Shown: piece by piece, positions 1 to 8,834 of the stretch | How positions within the stretch are numbered: position 1 is the stretch's first letter | Layout: each line of letters opens with the position of its first letter | Assembly: GCA_038235385.1 (NCBI GenBank) | Contig: JBBSTY010000009.1 | Location: 1-45,632 of the forward strand | Source of the DNA: JBBSTY01 sp038235385 | Lineage (GTDB): Bacteria; Actinomycetota; Acidimicrobiia; Acidimicrobiales; Acidimicrobilacustridaceae | Direction of reading: 5' to 3' | Length of the DNA stretch: 45,632 bases | Notes under the pieces: generated by a model | Databases searched by the model: none | The model's input: the letters and a program-made list of their open reading frames with translations, nothing else | Told to the model about the DNA's origin: nothing | Made by a program: the position numbers and the translations under genes

Positions 1-1670
1 AGCGCACGGCGGACGAGCGGGGGGACGAAGGCGCACCCCGCCCGGTCGCCGGGGAGCTCGCCGACGAGGCCGGCCGCGGTGGCGTTGCCGATCACCTCGT
101 CCACGACGCGGCCGTCGAGGTCGACGAGCGCGGCGACGAGCGCGACGTCGAACTCGTCACCGACGACGGCGGCCACCTGCAACACGTCGACCGTGTCGGT
201 CCCGAGGCGAGCGGTCCGGGCGGTGACGGCGTTCGCGACCGTCGGCGGCAGGACCAGCGCATCGAAGTCGGTCTGCAGACCGTCGGGGTCGCCGTGGCGG
301 ATCACGCCGGCGTCGAGGAGCTGGCGGATGAGCGCGATGACGTAGAAGGCGTTGCCGTCGGCGAGGTCTCGCACCTTGACCGACAACCGCGAGCTGTCCT
401 CGCCCAGGTCGCCGGCGATGGCGACGAGCAACGATTCGACGTCGGAGACCGACAACCCGCTGAGGCGGATGGGTTCGACGCCCCGCTCGCTCGCCCGCAG
501 GCGATCCCGGAGTTGGACGACGGGGAGATCGTCCACCTCGAGGTCGGTGTGGATCGCGATCACGAGCACCCGCATCGACCGTGCCGACTCGGCGAGGTGG
601 CCCAACAGCTCGAGCGTGTCGCCGCTCGCCCACTGCAGGTCATCGAGGATGAGCACCATCGGTTCGTCGCGGGTCGCCGCCGACAGCCACGCGATGACGG
701 CATCCTGCACACGGCCGACGGCGAAGTCCGGGTCGGGGTTCGGAGCGTCGACACCGTCGAGCCGTTCGGTCAGCTCGGGCGCGATGCAGGCGAGATCGCC
801 CGCCAACGGACCGAGGAGATCGGCGAGTTGACCTGCGCGCACGTTGGCGACGTAGTGACGCAGGGCCTCGGCGAACGGTTGGAAGGGCACCCCGCCGTGC
901 TCGCTGCACCGGCCGTAGAGCACGAAGCCGCCCTCGTCCTCGGTGGTGCGGCGGGCGAAGTCGGTGACGAGCCGGGTCTTGCCCGCGCCGTCCGCCCCCG
1001 ACACGAACACGACCGGCGCCCGGGAGGCGCGGGCCTGGAGCCAGCAGTGGCCGAGTGCGTACCGCTCGACGTTGCGTCCCACGAAGTCGTACGGATCGAT
1101 CAGAGCGGGAAGGTCCGGGAACGCGACCGAGGGAGCGTCGCCCGCTTCCCACCACAGCACCTCGAGGGTGCGGAGCGGTTCGGCGAGCCCCTTGAGCTCC
1201 ATCTCACCGACCTCTCGGAACGTGGCCGCGCTGCGCGATCCGGCGAGGAGCTTCACGTGCTCGGCCACCAGGACCTGGTCGGCACCGGCGGCGCCGCAGA
1301 GGCGCGACGCCTCGACCACGGGCGTGCCGAAGACGTCGTCGGATTCGACGCGCACCTCGCCCACGCTGAGACCCACCCGAAGCGCGATCGGAACCGTTGC
1401 CTGACGGTTGCGGCGGGCGATGGCCTGCTGGATGCCGGCGGCCGCCGCCACACCCGAGCTGGGCGCGCCGAAGGTGGCCATGACGCCGTCGCCCAGGCCC
1501 TTGACGATCACGCCCCGGTGCTCCGCCACCACGCCGGCGACGAGCTCATCGTGCTCGCGGCGCACCTCGTCGGCCGGGTCGTCGCCGATCCGGCTGCGCA
1601 TCGCCGTGGAGTCGACCAGGTCGGTGAAGAGCACGGTCATGGTCGCGGCGCCCGGCTGAAGTCCCGTCAT
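1..1670 (-). CDS. Class III adenylate/guanylate cyclase with AAA-type ATPase domain (3' end beyond window)
   Basis: The frame is open from ATG 1670 to the left edge, so about 556 N-terminal residues are visible and the C-terminus is missing. Residues about 10-185 form a class III nucleotide cyclase domain: FTDLVDST carries the first metal Asp (D17) and GLGDGVMATF the second (D61), so the catalytic metal site looks intact. A P-loop ATPase follows: Walker A GADGAGKT near residue 225 and Walker B VLILDDLQWAS near 340. This cyclase-plus-ATPase architecture is common in large actinobacterial signalling proteins, usually with TPR-like repeats further on. The product should be cytoplasmic and make cAMP or cGMP under ATPase-domain control; substrate choice cannot be read here. 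A TAGGAT box (1679-1684) lies 8 nt before ATG 1670 and supports a leaderless start; ATG 1640 is the alternative. Confidence 0.9.
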   Translation of the reverse strand, partial: MTGLQPGAATMTVLFTDLVDSTAMRSRIGDDPADEVRREHDELVAGVVAEHRGVIVKGLGDGVMATFGAPSSGVAAAAGIQQAIARRNRQATVPIALRVGLSVGEVRVESDDVFGTPVVEASRLCGAAGADQVLVAEHVKLLAGSRSAATFREVGEMELKGLAEPLRTLEVLWWEAGDAPSVAFPDLPALIDPYDFVGRNVERYALGHCWLQARASRAPVVFVSGADGAGKTRLVTDFARRTTEDEGGFVLYGRCSEHGGVPFQPFAEALRHYVANVRAGQLADLLGPLAGDLACIAPELTERLDGVDAPNPDPDFAVGRVQDAVIAWLSAATRDEPMVLILDDLQWASGDTLELLGHLAESARSMRVLVIAIHTDLEVDDLPVVQLRDRLRASERGVEPIRLSGLSVSDVESLLVAIAGDLGEDSSRLSVKVRDLADGNAFYVIALIRQLLDAGVIRHGDPDGLQTDFDALVLPPTVANAVTARTARLGTDTVDVLQVAAVVGDEFDVALVAALVDLDGRVVDEVIGNATAAGLVGELPGDRAGCAFVPPLVRRA

Positions 1671-1678
1671 CGGGCCGA

Positions 1679-1684
1679 ATCCTA
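1679..1684 (-). promoter_or_regulatory. -10 box of leaderless cyclase mRNA
   Basis: TAGGAT on the minus strand fits the actinobacterial TANNNT -10 consensus and ends 8 nt before ATG 1670. There is no good Shine-Dalgarno. Inference from spacing only. Confidence 0.4.
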
Positions 1685-1777
1685 CGGTGGACGCCCGCCG
1701 TCTGCGGTCCGAAGCGTCCGCGACCACGTCGGGCAACGGCCGACTCGCGCCCCTCGGCAGTACCGTCGGTCAGAACC

Positions 1778-2638
1778 ATGGCCGATGCCGTCGCGTTCAC
1801 CTTCGATCTCGAGGACCACCGACCATCGGGCGCGGGGTGGGGGCCGCGCTACCGGTCGATCACCCACGAGCTGCTCGACTGGATGGACGAGCGGGCGATC
1901 GTCGCCACCGTCTTCGTCGTGGGCGAGCTGGCGGTCGCCGACCCCGAGCTGGTGCGCGAGGTGGCCCGGCGGGGCCACGAGGTCGGGCTCCACAACTGGA
2001 CCCACATCCAACTCCACCGCCAGACTCCCGCTGGCTTCGCCGCCGGTGTGCGGCGGGGCAAGCGCACCGTCGAGGACCTCATCGGCCAGGAGGTCGTGGG
2101 GTTCCGTGCCCCCACCGGGTCGCTCGTACCGGCGAGCGCGTGGGCAGTCGACGTGCTCGTCGACGAGGGGTACCGCTACTCGTCGAGCGTGGTTCCGGGA
2201 CGCAACCCGCTCAACGGCTTCCCCGGCGCTCCCGACCAGCCGTTCACCTACGTCAACGGTCTGCACGAGTTCCCCGCGCCGATGGCCGGGGCGGGGCCCG
2301 TTCGGATCCCGTACCTCGGCGGCACCTACCTACGGCTCCTCCCCCGCACCGCTCTCCGGGCGCTGCGAGCGCGCACCCCGACCCGTCGTGGCGACCTCAT
2401 CTACTGCCACCCGTACGACTTCGACACGGACGAGCCGTTCTGGTGGGTCGCCGACGTCGGGCCGCTCAGTCCGTTGCTGTGGATCGGACGACGCGGGATG
2501 CGGGCCAAGCTCGAGGTCCTGGTCGCCGCCGGAACCACTCCCCCGCTCCGCGACCGGTTCCAGGATGCCGCCGGCGGGCCCCGCTTCGACCCGTTCGTCA
2601 GCGCGCCCGCCGCCCGGTCGCCTTTCCGTCACGGGTGA
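1778..2638 (+). CDS. Polysaccharide deacetylase family protein (NodB fold)
   Basis: A 286-residue carbohydrate esterase 4-like protein. Motif 1 is FTFDLED (D10 the likely base), motif 2 is HEVGLHNWTH with candidate zinc ligands H72 and H76, and motif 3 is FRAPTGS near residue 110. A C-terminal YCHPYDFDTDEP stretch resembles the DUF3473-type tail of PEP-CTERM/XrtA-associated deacetylases. There is no signal peptide or membrane segment, so it may act on a cytoplasmic or lipid-linked sugar. The family removes N-acetyl groups from sugars; the substrate here is unknown. Its 3' end overlaps the convergent GH15 gene by 41 bp. A TACCGT box lies at 1761-1766, 11 nt before the start. Confidence 0.85.
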   Translation: MADAVAFTFDLEDHRPSGAGWGPRYRSITHELLDWMDERAIVATVFVVGELAVADPELVREVARRGHEVGLHNWTHIQLHRQTPAGFAAGVRRGKRTVEDLIGQEVVGFRAPTGSLVPASAWAVDVLVDEGYRYSSSVVPGRNPLNGFPGAPDQPFTYVNGLHEFPAPMAGAGPVRIPYLGGTYLRLLPRTALRALRARTPTRRGDLIYCHPYDFDTDEPFWWVADVGPLSPLLWIGRRGMRAKLEVLVAAGTTPPLRDRFQDAAGGPRFDPFVSAPAARSPFRHG

Positions 2639-4598
2639 GCTCGTAGGCGGCGTTGAGCAGGCCGACGTGGGAGAACGCCTGCGGGAAGTTGCCGAGCATG
2701 CGGCTGTCGGCCACGTCCCACTCCTCCGACAACAGGCCGACGTCGTTGCGCAGCGAGAGCAGGCGCTCGAACAGCGCCTCGGCATCGTCACGGCGTCCGA
2801 GCAGCACGTAGCAGTCCACCAGCCAGAAGGTGGTGAGGAGGAACGCGCCCTCACCGGGCGGCAGGCCGTCGACGCCGGCGGTCCGATCCGATGACGCCTC
2901 CGGCGACCCCGACGGATCCGACGCATCGGGAGCAACGACATCGGTGTGGTACCGCAACACGAAGCCGTCGACGAGCAGCTCACGCTCGACCGCCTCGATG
3001 GTGCCCACGAGCCGAGGATCCGAGGGCGGGAGGAACCCGACGAGCCCGAGCATGAGCAGGCTGGCGTCGACGGATCGCGAGCCGTAGTACTGCGTGAACG
3101 AACCCAGGGCGATGTCGTAGCCCTTGTCGCAGACCTCGGCGTGGATCTCGTCGCGCAGGTCGTGCCAGGGAGCGGGATGGTCGTCGAGGGCGAGCCGGTC
3201 GATGAGCTGGCACCACCGATCGATGGCGACCCAGGCCATGACCTTCGAGTGCACGAAGTGCTGGCGCGGCCCGCGCACCTCCCAGATGCCGTCATCGGGA
3301 TCGCGCCACACCCGGCGGACGTGGTCGACGAGGTACCGGGCGAGGTCAACGGCGTCGTCGGGGAGTCCCGTGGAGGCCTCACCCGTGGGTCGGTGGTGCT
3401 CGAGTCCGGCCTGTTCCGCGACGAGGAACATGTCCATCACCTCGCCGAAGACGTCGAGTTGGAACTGCCCGCTCGCCGCGTTGCCCACCCGCACGGGAGC
3501 GGATCCCTCGTAGCCCGGCAACCAGTCGACCTCGTACTCGGTGAGGCGGCGCTCGCCGCCCACGCCGTACATGATCTGCATCATGTCCGGGCTCCCCGCG
3601 ACGGCCCGACGGAGCCAGTCGGACCAGGCGACCGCCTCGCTCACGTAGCCGGCGTCGAGCAGGGCCGCGAGGGTGAAGGTGGCGTCGCGCAACCAGCAGA
3701 ACCGGTAGTCCCAGTTGCGGACGCCACCGATCCGTTCGGGGAGCGACGTGGTGGGCGCGGCGACGATCCCGCCGGTGGGTCCGAACGTCAGTGCCTTGAG
3801 GGTGATGAGGCTGCGGACCATGGCGTCGTGCCAACGACCCTCGCAGACCGCCCTCGACGACCACCCGGTCCACCACCGCTCGGTGACGTCGAGAGCCGCA
3901 TCGGTGTCGAAGCGCACCGGGGGGCGGGCGTGGGACGGGTACCACGCCAACGAGAACCGGACCCGCTCGCCTTCGGTCACCGTGAACGACGCGGTGTGGC
4001 GGAGGTCGGCCCCCTCGAGGGGGACGTCGCTGTGGACCACCATGCCGTCCGCCCCGGCGACCGCCGTGAGGCACGACTCGTCGAGGGCCCGCACCCACGG
4101 CACCACAGATCCGTAGTCGAACCGCATCCGCAGGTCGGTGGACATGGCGACGGTGCCGCTTCGACCCTCGACGATGCGCACGATGGCCGGTCCGTAGTCG
4201 ATGACCGCCCGACCGCCGTCGAGGGTCGTCGGCCCCACCGACGACGGATCGGATTGCTCCGCGGACGAACCGTGCTCGCCGTCACGGTTCGAGTCGGCCG
4301 CGGTCATCACCACGCCCCGCGGCGGCATGAAGTCGAGCACCGCGACCGAGCCGGTCGAGGTGGTGAACACGGTCTCGAGCACCAGCGTGTCGCCCCGGTA
4401 CGAGCGTTCGATGTCGTGGGGACGTTCGTCGGGCGCCATCGACCAGTGCCCGTGCTCCTCGTCGCCCAACAGGCGAGCGAAGCACGCCGCCGAGTCGAAC
4501 CGCGGCGCGCAGAACCAATCGATCGAACCGGTGCGAGCCACCAGCGCGGTCGTCTCGGTGTCCCCGATCAACGCGTAGTCCTCGATCAGCGACGCCAT
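2598..4598 (-). CDS. GH15 family glycosidase (trehalase/glucoamylase-like)
   Basis: A 666-residue protein with the trehalase-like N-terminal beta-domain (EDYALIGDTETTALV, then GSIDWFCAPRFDS, residues 6-38) and a GH15 (alpha/alpha)6 barrel from about 255. The block NWDYRFCWLRDA (295-306) and the catalytic acid in GIWEVRG (E440) are present; the base is probably E625 or E626 in LLSEEWD. The nearest studied relatives are mycobacterial GH15 trehalases, so cytoplasmic hydrolysis of trehalose or alpha-glucans to glucose is likely. There is no signal peptide. A Ser/Asp/Pro-rich insert occupies about 558-582. GGAGG 6 nt before ATG 4598 fixes the start. It is divergent from zwf, and glucose from this enzyme could feed G6PD after phosphorylation. 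Confidence 0.9.
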   Translation of the reverse strand: MASLIEDYALIGDTETTALVARTGSIDWFCAPRFDSAACFARLLGDEEHGHWSMAPDERPHDIERSYRGDTLVLETVFTTSTGSVAVLDFMPPRGVVMTAADSNRDGEHGSSAEQSDPSSVGPTTLDGGRAVIDYGPAIVRIVEGRSGTVAMSTDLRMRFDYGSVVPWVRALDESCLTAVAGADGMVVHSDVPLEGADLRHTASFTVTEGERVRFSLAWYPSHARPPVRFDTDAALDVTERWWTGWSSRAVCEGRWHDAMVRSLITLKALTFGPTGGIVAAPTTSLPERIGGVRNWDYRFCWLRDATFTLAALLDAGYVSEAVAWSDWLRRAVAGSPDMMQIMYGVGGERRLTEYEVDWLPGYEGSAPVRVGNAASGQFQLDVFGEVMDMFLVAEQAGLEHHRPTGEASTGLPDDAVDLARYLVDHVRRVWRDPDDGIWEVRGPRQHFVHSKVMAWVAIDRWCQLIDRLALDDHPAPWHDLRDEIHAEVCDKGYDIALGSFTQYYGSRSVDASLLMLGLVGFLPPSDPRLVGTIEAVERELLVDGFVLRYHTDVVAPDASDPSGSPEASSDRTAGVDGLPPGEGAFLLTTFWLVDCYVLLGRRDDAEALFERLLSLRNDVGLLSEEWDVADSRMLGNFPQAFSHVGLLNAAYELTRDGKATGRRAR

Positions 4599-4707
4599 GA
4601 CGAACCTCCGGAAGCGAGCAGCACCTGGCTCTCAGCCTGCCAGCTCCGACACCGCCAGACGCCAACCCCTCGTCGCGAGCGGCCGGAGCCGGCCGAATCG
4701 GTCGGGG

Positions 4708-4713
4708 TACGGT
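4708..4713 (+). promoter_or_regulatory. Probable -10 box of zwf
   Basis: TACGGT matches TANNNT and would give a leader of about 25 nt containing GGGAGG (4735-4740) before ATG 4745. It lies in the 146-bp divergent gap with the GH15 gene. No clear -35 is seen. Confidence 0.4.
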
Positions 4714-4744
4714 GGCCCGGACATCGACGAGAGCGGGAGGCGTG

Positions 4745-6205
4745 ATGCCCGATGATGCGGAGCAGGCCGTGACGATCGGAACCGACGAGTACGAACCGGT
4801 CGAACGATCCGGGGTCGGCGGTCGGCCGCGCTCGGACGCCCTGGTGATGTTCGGCGCGTCGGGCGACCTCGCGCACAAGAAGCTCTTCCCGGCGGTGTAC
4901 CGACTGCAGCGTCGCGGGCTGCTCGACATCCCGGTCGTGGGCGTGGCGCTCGACGACTGGACCGACGACGACCTGCGCCACCGGGCCGAGACGGCGATCC
5001 GCGACGACGGCGAGGAGTGGGACCAGGCATCGTTCGACGGGCTGGCCGCGCGCCTGCGCTTCGTGTCGGGCGACTACGCCGACGTGTCCACCTTCGCCAA
5101 GGTCAAGGAGGCGGTGCAGGGCGCGCAGCACCCGATCTTCCACCTGGCCATCCCACCGTCGATGTTCCAGACCGTCGCCGAGGGCATCGCCGCGATCGGG
5201 CTCGACACCGGCGCCCGCCTCGTCATCGAGAAGCCGTTCGGCCGAGACCTCGCGTCGGCCCTCGAGCTCAACGGCGCGTTGCACGCGCACTTCAGCGAGA
5301 GCGCCATCTTCCGCATCGACCACTTCCTCGGCAAGGAGGCGCTGCGCAGCCTGCTCATCACCCGCTTCGCCAACGCGGTGCTCGAACCGCTGTGGAACCG
5401 CGCCTACGTCTCCCACGTGAAGATCACCATGGCCGAGGAGTTCGGCGTCGAGGACCGCGGCGCGTTCTACGACTCGGTCGGGGCGCTGCGCGACGTCATG
5501 CAGAACCACCTCCTGCAGATGGTGGCGCTCTTCGCCATGGAGCAACCGGTGAACGAGAGCGCCAAGGCCCTGCGCGACGAGAAGTCCAAGGTGCTCATGG
5601 CTGCCCGCCCCATCGACCCCGCCCACTACGTGCGGGGCCAGTACGACGGCTACCTCGACGTACCCGGCGTGAAGCCGGGCTCGGACACCGAGACCTACGG
5701 GGCGTTCCGGCTCGACTTCGACTCCCCCCGCTGGGGTCGGGTGCCCTTCTTCCTCCGGGCCGGCAAGTCGATGAAGACGACGGTCACCGAGATGACCATC
5801 GAGTTCGCCCGGCCGCCGCGGCCGCTGTGGCTCGACGATCGCAGCTCGCACACCGACAACATGTTCCGCATCGAGGTCAAGCCCGACAACTTCGCGGCGA
5901 TGACCTGGAACCAGAAGCGACCCGGCGACGAGATGATCGCCGAACCCATAACGCTCGCACCGCCGATCGACCACCGCGGCGACGTCGGGCCCGAGCCCTA
6001 CGAGCTGCTGCTGCACGAGGCGATGATCGGCGATCCGACGCTCTTCGCCCGTGAGGACTCGATCGAGGAGTCCTGGCGCATCGTCGAGCCACTCCTGCAC
6101 TCGTACCCGCCGGTCGCCCCGTACCGGGTCGGATCCTGGGGTCCGAAGGAGTCCGCCCGCCTCGTCGCCGCCAACGACGGTTGGCCCGAGGAACCACCCG
6201 CGTGA
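4745..6205 (+). CDS. zwf: Glucose-6-phosphate 1-dehydrogenase
   Basis: A 486-residue enzyme oxidising glucose 6-phosphate to 6-phosphogluconolactone with NAD(P)+, the first step of the oxidative pentose phosphate pathway; cytosolic. The nucleotide-binding fingerprint MFGASGDLAHKKLFPA is at 35-50 and the substrate-binding signature RIDHFLGKE at 190-198, with D192, H193 and K197. The C-terminal domain is complete (EESWRIVEPLLH). ATG 4745 is preferred because GGGAGG lies 4 nt upstream; a GTG 11 codons earlier overlaps the putative -10 box. Length is normal for the family. The next gene begins within the stop codon, so the two are translationally coupled. The tal/opcA genes often beside actinobacterial zwf are absent. 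Confidence 0.96.
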   Translation: MPDDAEQAVTIGTDEYEPVERSGVGGRPRSDALVMFGASGDLAHKKLFPAVYRLQRRGLLDIPVVGVALDDWTDDDLRHRAETAIRDDGEEWDQASFDGLAARLRFVSGDYADVSTFAKVKEAVQGAQHPIFHLAIPPSMFQTVAEGIAAIGLDTGARLVIEKPFGRDLASALELNGALHAHFSESAIFRIDHFLGKEALRSLLITRFANAVLEPLWNRAYVSHVKITMAEEFGVEDRGAFYDSVGALRDVMQNHLLQMVALFAMEQPVNESAKALRDEKSKVLMAARPIDPAHYVRGQYDGYLDVPGVKPGSDTETYGAFRLDFDSPRWGRVPFFLRAGKSMKTTVTEMTIEFARPPRPLWLDDRSSHTDNMFRIEVKPDNFAAMTWNQKRPGDEMIAEPITLAPPIDHRGDVGPEPYELLLHEAMIGDPTLFAREDSIEESWRIVEPLLHSYPPVAPYRVGSWGPKESARLVAANDGWPEEPPA

Positions 6206-6828
6206 GCGAGCCGACCTCGCGGGGCGGCGCCCCGCGAGGTGTCCAGCCGATCCACGACACCGGCCGCCACGAGGTGTTCGTGATCCGCCACGGCGCCACC
6301 GAGTGGTCCACCACCGGGCGCCACACGGGGCGCACCGACGTGCCCCTGCTTCCCGAAGGCAGGGACCAGGCCCGCGCCGTCGGTGAGCTGCTGCACGGGC
6401 GTCCGTTCGGCCTGGTGCTCGTCAGCCCGCTCGGCCGAGCCCGCGAGACCTGCACGCTGGCGGGGTACGGCGACCAGGCGGAGGTGTCCGACGACCTCCT
6501 GGAGTTGGACTACGGCGGGTACGAGGGCATCACCACCGCATCCATCCGCGAGACCGTCCCGGGCTGGACCGTCTGGGACGACCCGGTGCCGGGGGGCGAG
6601 TCCATCGAGCAGGTGGCAGCCCGTGTCGACCGGGTCATCACCCGGCTCCGAGCGGTCGACGCGCCCAGCGCGGTGTTCGCCCACGGTCACGTCCTGCGGG
6701 TGCTGGCAGCACGCTGGTGCGACGCCGATCCACGCGGCGGCAAGCGCCTCCCCCTCGAGACCGCCACCCTCAACATCCTCGGCTGGGAGCACGAGTACCC
6801 GACCATCCGGGTGTGGAACCAACGCTGA
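6202..6828 (+). CDS. Histidine phosphatase family protein (phosphoglycerate mutase-like)
   Basis: A 208-residue protein with the RHG signature VIRHGATEW, whose H30 would be the phosphorylated nucleophile, followed by GRHTGRTDVPL and a second catalytic His in FAHGHVLRVLAARW. Family members include cofactor-dependent phosphoglycerate mutases and many broad or specific phosphatases. The absence of the long mutase insertions points to a phosphatase, substrate unknown. GTG 6202 overlaps the zwf stop (GTGA), the arrangement expected for coupled translation; a TTG at 6181 would also be in frame. Pairing with zwf suggests a sugar-phosphate substrate, which is inference. Confidence 0.88.
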   Translation: MSEPTSRGGAPRGVQPIHDTGRHEVFVIRHGATEWSTTGRHTGRTDVPLLPEGRDQARAVGELLHGRPFGLVLVSPLGRARETCTLAGYGDQAEVSDDLLELDYGGYEGITTASIRETVPGWTVWDDPVPGGESIEQVAARVDRVITRLRAVDAPSAVFAHGHVLRVLAARWCDADPRGGKRLPLETATLNILGWEHEYPTIRVWNQR

Positions 6829-6888
6829 TCACCACGTCGCCGGGTGGTCGTCCGATCCGGAGCCCGACGAGCTGCCAGACTCTCGCCG

Positions 6889-7632
6889 ATGATCCACGTG
6901 GCGGGGTTGGCGAAGGTGATCGGCGACACGCGCATCCTCGACGACGTCACCTTCACGGCGCCATCCGGATCCATCACCGGGCTGCTCGGGCCGAACGGAG
7001 CGGGCAAGACCACGACGATGCGGGTGCTGGCGACGCTGCTCCGTCCCGACGAGGGCTCGGTGACGATCGCCGGGATCGACCTGGCGGTGGACCCGATGGC
7101 TGCACGACGCGTCATCGGGCTCGTGACCGAGGAACCCGGTCTCCATGATCGCCTCACCGTCCGCGAGCAACTGGTGTTCGCGGCCCGGGCCCATGGGCTC
7201 GACGCCGAGGCAGCACGACGGCGGCTCGACGTGGTGGCCGAGCACCTGACGCTCACCCAGCACCTCGACACCCGTGCCGGCACCCTCTCCAAGGGCAATC
7301 GCCAGAAGGTGTCGCTGTGCCGGGCACTCATCCACGATCCACCGGTCCTGCTGCTCGACGAGCCCACGTCGGGACTCGATGTCGTGGCCGCCGACGGGCT
7401 CGAGGCCCTGCTCGAGCTCGATGAGGTGACCGGCGCCAAGACGGTGCTGCTGTCCACGCACCGCCTCGACGAAGCCGAGCGTCTCGCCAGCCGGGTGGTC
7501 GGCATCGCCGCCGGGCGGGTGGTCGTCGACACGACGCCCGCGGAGCTGGTCCGGTCATCCGGTGCGCCGACGTTCCGCGAGGCGTTCGTCCGCATCCTCG
7601 GGGAGGCGTCGCTCGGCGGCCGACCGACATGA
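6889..7632 (+). CDS. ABC transporter ATP-binding protein, NatA-like
   Basis: A 247-residue ATPase with Walker A GPNGAGKTT, signature LSKGNRQKVSL (the C motif reads LSKGN rather than LSGGQ, as in NatA/drug-efflux ATPases), Walker B LLLDEPTSGLD and switch His in LLSTHR. It would energise the two ABC-2 permeases that follow. ATG 6889 is chosen because it opens with the typical strand MIHVAGLAKV; the frame runs 15 codons further upstream without homology. The stop overlaps the next start (ATGA, 7629-7632). The family exports Na+, peptides or drugs; nothing visible fixes the substrate. Confidence 0.93.
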   Translation: MIHVAGLAKVIGDTRILDDVTFTAPSGSITGLLGPNGAGKTTTMRVLATLLRPDEGSVTIAGIDLAVDPMAARRVIGLVTEEPGLHDRLTVREQLVFAARAHGLDAEAARRRLDVVAEHLTLTQHLDTRAGTLSKGNRQKVSLCRALIHDPPVLLLDEPTSGLDVVAADGLEALLELDEVTGAKTVLLSTHRLDEAERLASRVVGIAAGRVVVDTTPAELVRSSGAPTFREAFVRILGEASLGGRPT

Positions 7633-8834
7633 CGGACCACGCGCGACGCGGGGTCGGCGTGTGGTGGCGGGAGACCCGGGCGATCGCGTCGCTCGAGGCC
7701 CTCGACGGCCTGCGGGATCGGCGCCAGCTGCTCGTTCGTGGGATCACGCCGGTCATCGTCTTCCTGTGCGTCCTCGGCGTCACCCTCGGGCTGCGGGGCA
7801 CCGAGTCGCGCACCCACCCGAACCCGTACACGGTGGCGGTGGAGGGCGACATCGAGGGTGCCCGAGCGACGCTCGGCGCGCTCGGGGATCGGTTGCAGTT
7901 CGTGCCCGTCGACGATGCCCGGATGGCCACGGTGGACATCGCCGAGCTCGGGCTGCGCATCCCCGACGGTCTCGACCGGACCCTCCGCGACGACCCCTCG
8001 GCCGCCGTTCCCATCGAGATCCTCCAGATCGCCGTGGATCCACCGTCGAGAGCCGGCTCGCTCCTCCTCCAATCGGCGTTCGTGAACCTCGAGTCGACGC
8101 AGGTTCGCCAGCAGCTCGAGGATGCGCAGGACCGCAACGAGGTCGGGTCGGACTCGATCACCCTGACCGTGGTGAACGTCGAGCGAACCGAGGTCGGCAC
8201 GCGGTCACTCGTGTCCCAGGCGGTGCCCGGGCTGCTCTGCCTCCAGGCCGCGCTGCTCGTGACGGGGACCGCCAACCGGATCGTGAGCCGGAGGAGCCGC
8301 GGCCTGTTGATGGCCCAGCTGCTCCTCCCGGTCTCCCGACGGAGCCTCGCCGCCGCGAAGGGTCTGGGCGAGTTGGCGGTGGGCGCGATCACCGCTGCGC
8401 CGGTGATCCTCGCCGTCGTGGCGTTCGGCGCGCTCACGTCGGCGTTCACCGGCTCGGCCGGCGGGCTGGTCGGCAACGTCGCGACGATCCTGCTCACCAT
8501 GGGCGTCCTGTTCACGTTCACCACGACGCTCGGGATCGTCATCGGAACGGTGTCGCGGACCCACGAGCAGATCTCACTGGCGACCGGTGCGGCGGTCATC
8601 GTCGCCGCGCTGATCGCCGTGACCGTGGCCATCGGTGAGCGGCCGCCGCCGCGCGCCGTCGCCGTGATCCCGGTCGCCGGCTCGGTCGGCGCGCTCCGGG
8701 ACGTGCTCGACGGACGGGGATCGCTCCTCGCCGTGGCGGTGGCCACGGCGACCACGCTGTTGGCCACCGCCGTCCTGATCCACCTCACCGGCCGCACCCT
8801 CGACGCCGAGCGGATGGTCATGCGCAATGGCTGA
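7629..8834 (+). CDS. ABC-2 type permease, NatB-like (first of two)
   Basis: A 401-residue membrane protein. One N-terminal helix (about 36-56) is followed by an extracytoplasmic domain of about 140 residues (about 57-195), then five or six helices to the C-terminus, the architecture of NatB/ABC-2 permeases. It is coupled to the ATPase by a 4-bp overlap and to the second permease by an 8-bp overlap (8827-8834). It should form the export channel with the ATPase and the neighbouring permease. Confidence 0.88.
   Translation: MTDHARRGVGVWWRETRAIASLEALDGLRDRRQLLVRGITPVIVFLCVLGVTLGLRGTESRTHPNPYTVAVEGDIEGARATLGALGDRLQFVPVDDARMATVDIAELGLRIPDGLDRTLRDDPSAAVPIEILQIAVDPPSRAGSLLLQSAFVNLESTQVRQQLEDAQDRNEVGSDSITLTVVNVERTEVGTRSLVSQAVPGLLCLQAALLVTGTANRIVSRRSRGLLMAQLLLPVSRRSLAAAKGLGELAVGAITAAPVILAVVAFGALTSAFTGSAGGLVGNVATILLTMGVLFTFTTTLGIVIGTVSRTHEQISLATGAAVIVAALIAVTVAIGERPPPRAVAVIPVAGSVGALRDVLDGRGSLLAVAVATATTLLATAVLIHLTGRTLDAERMVMRNG

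Noticed and set aside
294..2894. An 866-codon open frame on the plus strand
   Set aside because: It runs antisense to the cyclase gene and through the deacetylase and GH15 genes in another frame. Its protein is Arg/Asp/Val-rich with no motif; long shadow frames are expected at this GC content.
4712..4744. Extended GTG start for zwf
   Set aside because: It would add 11 residues, lies within the putative -10 box and has no ribosome site; ATG 4745 has GGGAGG.
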